Both the position numbers and the translations under genes were made by a program. Below the pieces are notes generated by a model, which ran no database searches, was not told the origin of the DNA, and worked only from the letters and a program-made list of their open reading frames with translations. Positions 26,571 through 35,048 of a stretch of 64,000 nucleotides of DNA are shown in pieces (position 1 is the first letter of the stretch; the number at the start of each line of letters is the position of its first letter). Origin of the DNA: Microbacterium amylolyticum (GTDB taxonomy: Bacteria; Actinomycetota; Actinomycetes; Actinomycetales; Microbacteriaceae); assembly GCF_011046975.1 (NCBI RefSeq), contig NZ_CP049253.1:2046001-2110000 (forward strand). The letters run 5' to 3'.

Positions 26571-27155
26571 ATGCGGATCGTCGGACTGGTGCTGGCAGGG
26601 GGCGCTGGTACGCGCTACGGGATGCCAAAGTCGCTCGCGCGAACAGCGGACGGAACGCCCTGGTTGCATCGTGCGGTGGCCGCGCTACGAGACGGCGGGT
26701 GTTCCGAGGTGATCGTCGTGCTCGGAGCACGCGCGACCGATGCGGGAGCCCTCGTTCCGCATGGCGCGAAGGTCGAGGTAGCGGGTGCGTGGGCGGACGG
26801 CCTTTCCGCAACGATCCGCGCGGGGCTCGTTGCGGCTGGGTCGGCGGACGCTGTTGTGATCGTGCCCGTTGACACCCCGCACCTTCCCGCCCGGGCGGTG
26901 CGGCGCGTGATCGGCGAGGATCGTCAGATGGATGACGCCGGCACTCTCGCCGGGCTCCGCGGCTCCCTTCGCCAGGCCGTGTATCACGGTCAGCCCGGAC
27001 ACCCCGTTCTGATCGGTGCCGATCACCTGCCGGGAGTTCTGGAGAGTCTCAGCGGGGATCGCGGAGCGGGGCCTTATCTCCGCTCTCGCGGCGCCGCGCA
27101 GGTGGAGTGCGCCGATCTCTGGAACGGCGAAGACATCGACGCCGCCCCGCGGTGA
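26571..27155 (+). CDS. MobA/MocA-like molybdenum cofactor nucleotidyltransferase
   Basis: A 194-residue NTP-transferase. The start MRIVGLVLAGGAGTRYGMPK carries the nucleotide-binding LAGGxGxRxGxPK motif; VPVDTPHLPARAV holds the metal-binding aspartate. The ATG at 26571 is chosen since the signature begins there. Proteins of this kind next to xdhC are MocA-like cytidylyltransferases that make the MCD form of the cofactor used by xanthine dehydrogenases. A sugar or other nucleotidyltransferase cannot be excluded. Confidence 0.8.
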   Translation: MRIVGLVLAGGAGTRYGMPKSLARTADGTPWLHRAVAALRDGGCSEVIVVLGARATDAGALVPHGAKVEVAGAWADGLSATIRAGLVAAGSADAVVIVPVDTPHLPARAVRRVIGEDRQMDDAGTLAGLRGSLRQAVYHGQPGHPVLIGADHLPGVLESLSGDRGAGPYLRSRGAAQVECADLWNGEDIDAAPR

Positions 27156-27171
27156 GCGGCGGCTGTGACGG

Positions 27172-28101
27172 TCACGCGCCGATCACCACGTTGACGGGTG
27201 ATTCGCCGCGAGCGATGCGCTCGGCCTGGCGGGCGACCAGTCGTGCGATCCGTGGCCGCATCGCGGCGGACAGACCGCCGACGTGCGGTGTGATGAACAC
27301 GTTCTCTTGCTGCCACAGCGGGTGATCGGCGGGAAGCGGTTCGGGATCGAAAACGTCACTCGCCATCCGGATCCGGCCGCGCGAGAGATGGCCGACGAGC
27401 GCGTCCGTGTCGAATGTCGTGCCACGCCCGACGTTGACGACGAGCGCGCCGTCCGGAAGCGCCGAGAGGGCGGCGTCATCGATGAGGTGTCGGGTGGCGG
27501 GGCCGCCCGGAAGCACATTGACGAGGATGTCGGCCGTTCCGAGCAGCGCCGTGAGCTCATCAATACCGTGCACGTGGACACCGTCCTCGTCGCGGGGGCG
27601 TGAGGCAACGGGAACGATGTCGACTTCGAACGGGGCCAGGCGCGCGGCGATCGCCTTGCCGACGCCGCCGTAGCCGAGCAGAACGACACGGCGGTCAGCC
27701 AGCCCCGGCGTCCAGAAGCTGTTCCACTCGCCGCGATCCTGTGCGCGCACGATGTCGACGAGTCCGCGCTGTGCGGCGAGGAGCAGAGCGAGGGTCAGCT
27801 CGGCCGTTGCCGTTTCGTGCACACTCGCGGCGTTGGCGTACACGAGGCCGTCCGGCAGAACGTTCGCAACGCCGTCGTAGCCGATTGCCTGTCCCTGCAC
27901 CAGGGAGGGGTGAACATCGGCGATCGCCCTGAGCATCGCCCCCTGTTTCATGTATGGCGGAACAACGACGTCGATGCGTTCGCGCGGAGCGTCACCGTCC
28001 GCCCACACCACAACATCGATACCCAGCGACGGATCAATGATGGCCTGGACGTCGTCGGCGAGCTGCTGTGTGGGCACGGAAAGCACGATCGAAGTGGTCA
28101 C
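27172..28101 (-). CDS. D-2-hydroxyacid dehydrogenase, NAD(P)-dependent
   Basis: A 309-residue oxidoreductase of the D-isomer-specific 2-hydroxyacid dehydrogenase family. The dinucleotide-binding motif GYGGVG lies near residue 145; the catalytic arginine is in VNVGRG, the acid in ASDVFDPEPLP, and the catalytic histidine in ITPHVGG. It reduces a 2-keto acid or oxidises the hydroxy acid. Glyoxylate/hydroxypyruvate is one candidate, as ureide breakdown uses glyoxylate, but this is only inference. A short inverted repeat, CTTCACC and GGTGAAG, is at 28119-28136, 18 bases ahead of the start. Confidence 0.82.
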   Translation of the reverse strand: MTTSIVLSVPTQQLADDVQAIIDPSLGIDVVVWADGDAPRERIDVVVPPYMKQGAMLRAIADVHPSLVQGQAIGYDGVANVLPDGLVYANAASVHETATAELTLALLLAAQRGLVDIVRAQDRGEWNSFWTPGLADRRVVLLGYGGVGKAIAARLAPFEVDIVPVASRPRDEDGVHVHGIDELTALLGTADILVNVLPGGPATRHLIDDAALSALPDGALVVNVGRGTTFDTDALVGHLSRGRIRMASDVFDPEPLPADHPLWQQENVFITPHVGGLSAAMRPRIARLVARQAERIARGESPVNVVIGA

Positions 28102-28139
28102 GGCGCCACGATACTCGCCTTCACCTGTCGGTGAAGTCT

Positions 28140-28201
28140 CGCCGCAACGCGCAACGGCAGCCGCCCGGAAAACCGGGCGGCTGCCGTTGCGCGTTGCGGC
28201 G
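28140..28201 (-). terminator. Perfect 29-bp hairpin right after purQ
   Basis: Arms 28140-28168 and 28173-28201 are perfectly complementary over 29 bp with an AAAA loop. On the minus strand the hairpin begins at the base after the purQ stop codon. No T tract follows. It is far longer than most intrinsic terminators. Confidence 0.7.
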
Positions 28202-28909
28202 TTAGGCCGCGATGTGCGTGATCGCGGCGATCGCGCTGGTGAAGAACGGAACGCCGTCGGTTCCGGAACGCATTGCCGTCGCCGTGTCGGGACCGAAGCC
28301 GGGCTCGATCGCGTGCTCGGGGTGCGGCATCAGGCCAACCACATTGCCGTGTTCGTTGGTGATGCCGGCGATGTCGTTCAGCGAACCGTTGGGGTTCACA
28401 CCCTGGTAGCGGAAGGCCACCTGTCCCTCGCCCTCCAGGCGCTCGAGCGTATCGGCGGAGGCAATGAAGCCGCCGTCGGCGTTCTTCAGCGGGATGATGA
28501 TTTCCTGGCCGCGCGAGAACTCGCTGGTCCATGCCGTGTCGTTGTTCTCGACCGTGAGCTTCTGGTCGCGGCGGATGAACTGCTGGTGCGCGTTACGGAT
28601 GAGGCCGCCCGGAAGCAGGTGTGCCTCCACGAGCATCTGGAATCCGTTGCAGATACCGAGAACCGGCATCCCCTTCGCAGCGGCGTCTTTGACCTCTGCC
28701 ATGATCGGGGCAAGAGCGGCGATGGCGCCGGCTCGCAGGTAGTCACCGTACGAGAATCCACCGGGCAGGATGACGGCGTCGACGCCCTGGAGATCGTGTG
28801 ATCCGTGCCACAGGGCGACGGCCTCGCCGCCGGCAACCTGAACCGCGCGCTGAGCGTCGCGGTCGTCGAGGGAGCCGGGGAAGGTGATGACGCCGATGCG
28901 GGCGGTCAC
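28202..28909 (-). CDS. purQ: Phosphoribosylformylglycinamidine synthase, glutaminase subunit PurQ
   Basis: A 235-residue class I glutamine amidotransferase. The nucleophile is cysteine 87 in GICNGFQ, with the partner histidine and glutamate in PHPEHAIE near residues 202-206; the start [18 protein letters not shown] is typical. It supplies ammonia to PurL in step four of purine synthesis. It begins with GTG inside a GTGA overlap with purS, so the two are translated together. purL is not in the window. Confidence 0.95.
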   Translation of the reverse strand: MTARIGVITFPGSLDDRDAQRAVQVAGGEAVALWHGSHDLQGVDAVILPGGFSYGDYLRAGAIAALAPIMAEVKDAAAKGMPVLGICNGFQMLVEAHLLPGGLIRNAHQQFIRRDQKLTVENNDTAWTSEFSRGQEIIIPLKNADGGFIASADTLERLEGEGQVAFRYQGVNPNGSLNDIAGITNEHGNVVGLMPHPEHAIEPGFGPDTATAMRSGTDGVPFFTSAIAAITHIAA

Positions 28910-29154
28910 TCGACCACCTCGATGCCAACGACGTCCTCGATGACCTGGTTGGACAGCACCTCGTCGGCGATCTGCTTCGCCTCGGCGAGGATCTCGTCCG
29001 TGACCTCACCGTCGACCGTGAGCTCGATGCGCTTGCCGATGCGCACGTTCTGGAACTTTCCGTGGCCGAGGCGCGCGAGCGATCCTGTCACAGCCTTGCC
29101 CTGCGGGTCCAGCAGCTCGGCCTTGGGCATAACGTCAACGACGATGGTGGGCAT
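28906..29154 (-). CDS. purS: Phosphoribosylformylglycinamidine synthase subunit PurS
   Basis: An 82-residue protein with the PurS pattern ([49 protein letters not shown]). PurS bridges PurQ and PurL in organisms with a small PurL. A 12-bp palindrome AGGGGTACCCCT lies at 29179-29190, about 25 bases ahead of the start, and a TAAGAT hexamer on the minus strand at 29193-29198 could be a -10 element. Confidence 0.95.
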   Translation of the reverse strand: MPTIVVDVMPKAELLDPQGKAVTGSLARLGHGKFQNVRIGKRIELTVDGEVTDEILAEAKQIADEVLSNQVIEDVVGIEVVE

Positions 29155-29232
29155 ATGTGAGCTCCGAATGTCGCGGGCAGGGGTACCCCTCGATCTTAGG
29201 GCACGGCGATGACGTCGCCCGTTCTCCGTGGT

Positions 29233-30198
29233 TCAGCTCTCGTGAAGCATGCGCAGGCGGCTGGCGAGGCGTGGCGCATCTGGCCGCGCACCGGCCGAGG
29301 CGATGAAATCGTCGCGGCGGACCAGGCTCGTGAAGGTGGTGGCGATATCCGCGTCAACGAGAATGTCGACGGCGGTGAGAAAACGCTGCTGGGCTCCGGG
29401 TGGGACGGTGTCGAACCGCGGAATGTCGAGGATGTTCCAGCGGCGAAATCGCTGGGCCCAGGCGAGGAATTCGATCGTTGACGTCGCCTGTTCGCACAGC
29501 TCGGAAAACGTCAGCCAGATCTCATCCCCCGCTGTTGCCGTCACGGTGAACGTCCGCTCGCCGACATCGACCCTCGCGCCGCTCTCGGCGGTACCGCGCG
29601 GGGGGAGCTGCGGGCGTGACCTCGTCCAGATTCCGGAGCCGAAACCGGTGGTCCCTGGCTGGCGGTAGTCGCGCCCGCCGTCGAGGTGAAAAACGGTCAT
29701 CTGGTGCTCGATCATCCGGATTCCCGGCAGTGCGATGTGGTGCCACACGGGGTCGGGGAGCAGGAGACCCGGCGGATAGTTCGACGTGGCAATCAACCGG
29801 ATGCCGTGCGCCAGGACGAACTCGAGAAGGCGCGTGAGGAGGCGGGCATCGCCGGGATCGTGCAAGTGAAACTCGTCAAAAGCGAGAACGCGTGCCTCGC
29901 CGATGACATCGGCGAGGGCGGCCTCGACGGGATCGGGCGGGCCGTTTGCCGGGTCCTCGTTCGTCGATCCTGCCGCGAGCCGCTGTTCTCGGATCGCGGT
30001 CTGTCGCGCGAAGACGGCGCGGTGCAGGGTGGCGAGGAAGGCGTGGAAGTGAACGCGAAGCGGTGCCTGCGCTGTGTGACGGAGGTGGGCGTCGACGATG
30101 TGCGTTTTGCCGCGTCCTGCGGGGCCGTGCACGTAGATGCTGTCGCCCTGGCCGAGCGCGGCGACGAGGGCGCGCTGGCGATCGTCTCGCTCGATCAC
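29233..30198 (-). CDS. zapE: ZapE/AFG1-type ATPase
   Basis: A 321-residue P-loop ATPase of the ZapE/AFG1 family. Walker A is GPAGRGKTH (residues 25-33), Walker B is LAFDEFHLHD, then the sensor ATSNYPPG and FRRWNILDIPRF. In other bacteria ZapE is linked to division under stress. The start is a GTG at 30198. It lies upstream of purS on the same strand with a 78-bp gap, and runs divergent from the sugar operon. Confidence 0.83.
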   Translation of the reverse strand: MIERDDRQRALVAALGQGDSIYVHGPAGRGKTHIVDAHLRHTAQAPLRVHFHAFLATLHRAVFARQTAIREQRLAAGSTNEDPANGPPDPVEAALADVIGEARVLAFDEFHLHDPGDARLLTRLLEFVLAHGIRLIATSNYPPGLLLPDPVWHHIALPGIRMIEHQMTVFHLDGGRDYRQPGTTGFGSGIWTRSRPQLPPRGTAESGARVDVGERTFTVTATAGDEIWLTFSELCEQATSTIEFLAWAQRFRRWNILDIPRFDTVPPGAQQRFLTAVDILVDADIATTFTSLVRRDDFIASAGARPDAPRLASRLRMLHES

Positions 30199-30246
30199 CG
30201 ATTCATTCTTCCAGGCGGCGCGTTGGTCACGGAACGGTCACGGAGT

Positions 30247-30275
30247 TTGACAGCGTGGGAGCGCTCTCATATTGT
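30247..30275 (+). promoter_or_regulatory. Sigma-70-type promoter of the ceb operon
   Basis: TTGACA at 30247-30252 and TATTGT at 30270-30275 are separated by exactly 17 bp. This is the best promoter match seen in the window. The first CebR-type box fills the spacer, so a bound repressor would block RNA polymerase. Confidence 0.8.
30256..30269. promoter_or_regulatory. CebR/LacI operator 1
   Basis: TGGGAGCGCTCTCA differs at one base from TGGGAGCGCTCCCA, the box bound by CebR, the cellobiose repressor of Streptomyces. It lies between the -35 and -10 elements of the ceb promoter. Confidence 0.85.
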
Positions 30276-30288
30276 TGCTGGTGCCCCG

Positions 30289-30302
30289 TGGGAGCGATCC
30301 CA
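30289..30302. promoter_or_regulatory. CebR/LacI operator 2
   Basis: TGGGAGCGATCCCA is a second CebR-type box, 33 bp centre to centre from the first (about three helical turns) and downstream of the expected transcription start. Two in-phase boxes suggest cooperative repression. Confidence 0.83.
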
Positions 30303-30331
30303 CACTTGTCTCACCACGAAGGAGTGGAACC

Positions 30332-31606
30332 ATGAGTACCCCCGCTAATCGACGCGCAGCAGGCGGCATCGCCGTTGTTGCCGCCGGAGCCCTCGCCCTC
30401 GCCGGGTGCGGTGCATCTGATGCTGACACTGACGCGAACACCGGAGACGGTTCCGCGCCGACCGAGCTGAGCATCTCGACGTTCAACGACTTCGGTTACA
30501 CGGAAGAACTCCTTGCGATGTACGAGGAAGAAACCGGCATTCGCGTTATCCACAATCGCGCAGCCACCTCAAACGACGCACGCTACAACCTCTTCCAGAA
30601 GCTCGGTAGCTCCGGCCTGTCCGACATCGAGGGCGTCGAGGTTGACTGGTTCGCCGAGCTGATGGAGTACTCGGATCTGCTTGCTCCCGTTCCCGCCGGC
30701 GTTGAAGGTCGATGGCTCGACTGGAAGGAAGCCGCCGCAACGGACGCCGACGGCAACCTCGTTGCATACGGAACCGACATCGGTCCGCAGGGCATCTGTT
30801 TCCGCGCCGACCTGTTCGAAGCGGCGGGTCTGCCGAGCGACCGCGACGAGGTCGCCGAGCTCTTCCCCACGTGGGACGCCTTCTTCGACGTCGCCGACGA
30901 CTACGTTGAAGCAACCGGCCAGCCCTTCATCGACGCCTCCAACTCGGTGCTGCAGGGCATGGTCAACCAGCTGACCGAGATCTACGAGACGCCGGATGGC
31001 GAGATCATCGCTGACAGCAACTCCGCCGTGCGCGAGGCCTACGACACCGTCATCGAGCGTGCCCTCCCCGTTTCGGCCTACGCCGGCCAGTGGTCGGACG
31101 ACTGGTACGCGTCGATGTCGAGCGGCGAGTTCGCCACGATGCTCTGCCCGCCGTGGATGCACGGCATCATCGCCGGCGAGGCACCGAACGTCGATGGCTG
31201 GGACGTCGCAAGCGCGTACCCGGGTGGCGGAAGCAACTGGGGCGGTTCGTACCTTGTCGTCCCCGCAAACGGAGACAACGTCGAAGCGGCTCAGGCACTT
31301 GCCGACTGGCTGACCTCGCCCGAAACGCAGGTCAAGGCGTTTGAGAACGCCGGCGCCTTCCCGAGCCAGCCCGCCGCCTACGAGAGCGAGTCGCTCACGG
31401 GCTATGTCAGCGAGTACTTCAACGACGCGCCGACGGGGCAGATCGGCATCGATCGCGCCGAGTCGGTCAGCGTCGAGCCATTCAAGGGCCCGAAGTTCTT
31501 CCCGATCCACGATGCGCTCAACCAGGCGGTCACTCGCGTGTTCGACGGGCTCGAAAGCCCCGATGACAGTTGGAACACGTGGCTGAACGAGGTCGCGTCG
31601 CTCTAA
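30332..31606 (+). CDS. cebE: Cello-oligosaccharide ABC transporter binding lipoprotein (CebE-like)
   Basis: A 424-residue family 1 sugar-binding lipoprotein. The ATG at 30332 has AAGGAG upstream. The signal ends in the lipobox LAGC with cysteine 26. Later blocks include LSISTFNDFGYTEELLAMYE and WDVASAYPGGGSNWGGSYL. It is the first gene of a five-gene operon of binding protein, two permeases, GH1 beta-glucosidase and LacI regulator, the same order as cebEFG-bglC-cebR. No ATPase gene is present, as expected where a shared MsiK-type ATPase serves several sugar importers. Cellobiose or longer cello-oligosaccharides are the likely ligands. Confidence 0.85.
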   Translation: MSTPANRRAAGGIAVVAAGALALAGCGASDADTDANTGDGSAPTELSISTFNDFGYTEELLAMYEEETGIRVIHNRAATSNDARYNLFQKLGSSGLSDIEGVEVDWFAELMEYSDLLAPVPAGVEGRWLDWKEAAATDADGNLVAYGTDIGPQGICFRADLFEAAGLPSDRDEVAELFPTWDAFFDVADDYVEATGQPFIDASNSVLQGMVNQLTEIYETPDGEIIADSNSAVREAYDTVIERALPVSAYAGQWSDDWYASMSSGEFATMLCPPWMHGIIAGEAPNVDGWDVASAYPGGGSNWGGSYLVVPANGDNVEAAQALADWLTSPETQVKAFENAGAFPSQPAAYESESLTGYVSEYFNDAPTGQIGIDRAESVSVEPFKGPKFFPIHDALNQAVTRVFDGLESPDDSWNTWLNEVASL

Positions 31607-31607
31607 C

Positions 31608-32687
31608 ATGCTGATTGCTGACAAGGGGGCGGCGCGCACAGCGTCGCCCCCGCCCTCGCCTCCGTCTGACCGTCAGCGCCGCGTGCGCGTGCTGAGCTTC
31701 TCGCAGAAGCTCAGCCGGTGGGACCTCAAGGTCTCGCCCTTCCTCTATATCTCCCCGTTCTTCCTGCTGTTCGCCATCGTCGGTCTGTTCCCCCTCATCT
31801 ACACCGCCGTGATCTCGTTCATGGACTGGGACCAGATCCGGCAGGAGGGCGAATTCATCGGCTTCGACCAGTACGCCTGGATTCTGAGCCAGCCGAAGTT
31901 CTGGATCGCGCTGCGCAACACGTTCAGCATCTTCCTGCTCTCGAGCGTCCCCCAGCTGATTCTCGCGCTGTTCATCGCCACGATGCTCGACCGGCACATC
32001 CGCGCCAAGACCTTCTGGCGGATGAGCGCGCTGCTGCCGTATGTCGTGGCCCCCGTTGCCGTCGGCCTCATCTTCAACGCTCTCTACGCCGACAACTCCG
32101 GGCAGATCAACGCCTGGCTGACGGCCATCGGAATCGGCCCGATCCCGTGGCACGTTGAACCCTTCTGGAGTCACGTCGCGATTTCCACGATGGTCAACTA
32201 CCGATGGACGGGCTACAACGCCCTCATTCTGCTCGCCGCAATGCAGGCAATTCCTCGTGACTATTACGAGGCCGCCCGTGTGGACGGAGCAGGTGTCTTG
32301 CGGCAGTTCTGGTCCATCACGCTTCCGTCGCTGAAGCCCACCTTCATCTTCGTCATCATCACCTCGACGATCGGCGGCCTGCAAGTCTTCGAAGAGCCGC
32401 GGATGTTCGACCAGTACGGACAGGGCGGTGCCGCCAGCCAGTGGCTCACGATCACCCTCTACCTGTACAACCTCGGTTGGTCCGAGTGGAACTTCGGGCG
32501 TGCGGCCGCCATGGCCTGGCTCCTGTTCCTCATCATCCTCGCCATCGGGCTGATCAACCTTCTCGTCACACAGAAGTTGATCGGCGATGCCGGCGGGCGA
32601 GGTCCCACACTCACTCGCGCACAGCGACGGCAGTTGGCGCGCGATCAGCGTGATCGCCGCGCACAGAACAAGGAGGGGGCACGATGA
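31608..32687 (+). CDS. cebF: Sugar ABC transporter permease (CebF-like)
   Basis: A 359-residue MalF-type permease with six helices. The N-terminal 40 residues and the C-terminal 30 (RAQRRQLARDQRDRRAQNK) are charged and cytoplasmic. The ATPase-contact EAA loop reads YYEAARVDGAGVLRQFWSIT. It starts one base after the binding-protein stop and overlaps the next gene by ATGA, so translation is coupled. Confidence 0.87.
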   Translation: MLIADKGAARTASPPPSPPSDRQRRVRVLSFSQKLSRWDLKVSPFLYISPFFLLFAIVGLFPLIYTAVISFMDWDQIRQEGEFIGFDQYAWILSQPKFWIALRNTFSIFLLSSVPQLILALFIATMLDRHIRAKTFWRMSALLPYVVAPVAVGLIFNALYADNSGQINAWLTAIGIGPIPWHVEPFWSHVAISTMVNYRWTGYNALILLAAMQAIPRDYYEAARVDGAGVLRQFWSITLPSLKPTFIFVIITSTIGGLQVFEEPRMFDQYGQGGAASQWLTITLYLYNLGWSEWNFGRAAAMAWLLFLIILAIGLINLLVTQKLIGDAGGRGPTLTRAQRRQLARDQRDRRAQNKEGAR

Positions 32688-33601
32688 CCGATCTGCTGAA
32701 GCCCCATCAGGCAGGCGGAGACGCCACGGCCACGATTGTCGCGCCAAAGGATCGCACGGGACGTCCGCGGCGTATCCGCGGCTACCGTCCGGGATTCTGG
32801 GTATACGGAGGGCTTATCGCGGTTCTTCTCGCGAGCCTGTTCCCGCTGTATTTCTCGTTCCTCATCGGTTCGGGAGACTCCTCAACACTGCGCGATCCCA
32901 ACCGGTCGTGGATTCCCGGCGGAAACTTCTTCGCGAACGCGGCGGCCGTTGTGAACGATCCGTCCGTCAACTTCTGGCGGGCCCTGTGGAACAGCATCTG
33001 GACGTCGACGGTCATCGCCGTTGCGGTTGTGATGTCCTCGACCATCGCCGGCTGGGCCTTTGCGAAGCTCCGCTTTCCCGGCAACAAGGCGTTGCTCGCG
33101 TTCGTCATCGCGACGATGGCCGTTCCGCAGCAGCTGGGCGTTGTCCCGCTGTACGTGCTGTTTGCCGAACTGGGGTGGACGGGCAAGGTGGGGGCCGTTA
33201 TCGTCCCCATGCTCGCGAGCGCCTTCGGAGTGTTCTGGATGACGCAGTATCTGCGCCAGGCTGTTCCCGATGAGCTCATCGAAGCGGCACGCGTCGACGG
33301 CGCCAGCATGATCCGCACGTTCTGGACGGTCGGCATGACGGCGGCGCGTCCGGCGGCGGCGATGCTGTTCCTTTTCACCTTCGTCCAGGCCTGGAACAAC
33401 TTCTTCTGGCCGTTTATCGTCTTGGACCGACAGGACCCAACGCTGCCGGTCGCGCTCGCGCTGCTGCAGTCCAATCACTTCGTTGACTATTCGATCGTTC
33501 TCGCCGGTGTCGTTCTCGCGACGCTGCCTCTGCTCCTGCTGTTCGTGGTGGCCGGACGGCAGCTTGTCAGCGGCATCATGGCGGGCGCTGTAAAGGGATA
33601 A
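32684..33601 (+). CDS. cebG: Sugar ABC transporter permease (CebG-like)
   Basis: A 305-residue MalG-type permease with six helices. The EAA loop is LIEAARVDGASMIRTFWTVG. The helix region after the first segment carries the large outside loop usual for MalG partners. It pairs with the upstream permease. The stop lies two bases before the beta-glucosidase start. Confidence 0.87.
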   Translation: MTDLLKPHQAGGDATATIVAPKDRTGRPRRIRGYRPGFWVYGGLIAVLLASLFPLYFSFLIGSGDSSTLRDPNRSWIPGGNFFANAAAVVNDPSVNFWRALWNSIWTSTVIAVAVVMSSTIAGWAFAKLRFPGNKALLAFVIATMAVPQQLGVVPLYVLFAELGWTGKVGAVIVPMLASAFGVFWMTQYLRQAVPDELIEAARVDGASMIRTFWTVGMTAARPAAAMLFLFTFVQAWNNFFWPFIVLDRQDPTLPVALALLQSNHFVDYSIVLAGVVLATLPLLLLFVVAGRQLVSGIMAGAVKG

Positions 33602-33603
33602 CC

Positions 33604-35025
33604 ATGACACGACTCTTCCCCGCCGATTTCCTGTTCGGCGCCGCAACGGCGGCGTACCAGATCGAGGGAGCGGCCTTCGAAGACGGCCGAACGGCCAGCA
33701 TCTGGGACCACTTCGCTCGCGTGCCCGGTGCCGTGATCGGCGCTGACAACGGCGATGTCGCGTGTGATCACTATCACCGCTACCGCGACGATGTCGCGCT
33801 CATGCGCGATCTCGGGCTGCAGTCATATCGCTTCTCCACCTCGTGGTCGCGCGTGCGGCCAGACGGCGGGGAGCCGAACGCGAAGGGAATCGACTTCTAC
33901 TCGCGTCTCGTCGATGAACTCCGTGAGGCCGACATTCTGCCGTGGCTCACGCTCCACCACTGGGACATGCCGCAGGCCCTAGAAGAAAAGGGCGGCTGGA
34001 CGAACCGCGACACCGTCGACCGTTTCGTCGAGTACGCGCTCACCATGCATGACGCGCTGGGCGATCGCGTGAACATCTGGACCACGCTCAATGAGCCATG
34101 GTGTTCATCGTTCCTGTCGTACACGGCCGGTGCCCACGCGCCGGGCCGGCAGAGCGTGCGGGACGGACTTCTGGCGTCCCACCACCTGATGCTCGCTCAC
34201 GGTCGCGTCGTTGAGGAGCTGCGATCGCGCGATGCGAGCCTGCAGCTGGGCATCACTCTCAACCTCACGATGGCTGATCCCGCTGATCCGTCAGATCCCG
34301 CGGATGCTGATGCCGCCCGCCGTCTGGACGGCCAGTTCAACCGATGGTTCCTCGACCCCCTCACGCGTCAACAGTATCCGGCCGACATCATCGAGGACAT
34401 CCGCGCGGTCGACGGGGACGCGTTAACCGAGTTCGAGGCCGCCGTGCAGCCGGGCGACCTTCAGATCATCGGAAGCCCGATCGATTTCCTCGGCGTGAAT
34501 TACTATCACGGCGAGCTCGTCTCGGGGCACCCGGACACCCGTCCGGTCGTGGGCGGCGACGCTCCGACCGATCGCGCGATTCGGTCGCCGTTTCCGTCGA
34601 ACGACGGCATTTTCTGGCACGATCGCGGTCTCGAACGCACGGGAATGGGATGGGAAGTTCAGCCCGAGGGCCTCACCCGCTTGCTCCTGCGCGTGAGCGC
34701 TGACAACCCCGGACTGCCTCTCTACGTCACGGAAAACGGCGCCGCGTACGACGATGTCGTCGCGGACGGAGAGATCAACGACGTCGAGCGCACGGCTTTC
34801 GTGCGGAAGCATCTCGCGGCTGTCTCCGATGCGATCGACCAGGGCGCCGATGTGCGAGGCTTCTTCTACTGGTCGTTGCTCGACAATTACGAGTGGGCTT
34901 GGGGCTACGAGAAGCGCTTCGGTATCGTCCGAGTGAACTACGAAACGCAGGAACGCACGGTCAAGGCATCGGGACACGAATACGCGCGCGTGATTCGCAC
35001 GCGAGAGGTTCCTGCCGCCTCCTGA
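33604..35025 (+). CDS. bglC: GH1 beta-glucosidase
   Basis: A 473-residue glycoside hydrolase family 1 enzyme. The acid/base glutamate is residue 164 in TLNEPW and the nucleophile is residue 377 in YVTENGA; the N-terminal FLFGAATAAYQIEGA is the family signature. There is no signal peptide, so it splits imported cellobiose to glucose inside the cell. It has the same place in the operon as Streptomyces bglC. The end of the coding region runs into a ribosome site (AGGAG at 35040) for the regulator. Confidence 0.93.
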   Translation: MTRLFPADFLFGAATAAYQIEGAAFEDGRTASIWDHFARVPGAVIGADNGDVACDHYHRYRDDVALMRDLGLQSYRFSTSWSRVRPDGGEPNAKGIDFYSRLVDELREADILPWLTLHHWDMPQALEEKGGWTNRDTVDRFVEYALTMHDALGDRVNIWTTLNEPWCSSFLSYTAGAHAPGRQSVRDGLLASHHLMLAHGRVVEELRSRDASLQLGITLNLTMADPADPSDPADADAARRLDGQFNRWFLDPLTRQQYPADIIEDIRAVDGDALTEFEAAVQPGDLQIIGSPIDFLGVNYYHGELVSGHPDTRPVVGGDAPTDRAIRSPFPSNDGIFWHDRGLERTGMGWEVQPEGLTRLLLRVSADNPGLPLYVTENGAAYDDVVADGEINDVERTAFVRKHLAAVSDAIDQGADVRGFFYWSLLDNYEWAWGYEKRFGIVRVNYETQERTVKASGHEYARVIRTREVPAAS

Positions 35026-35048
35026 CCGGACCCGAAAGCAGGAGAAAA

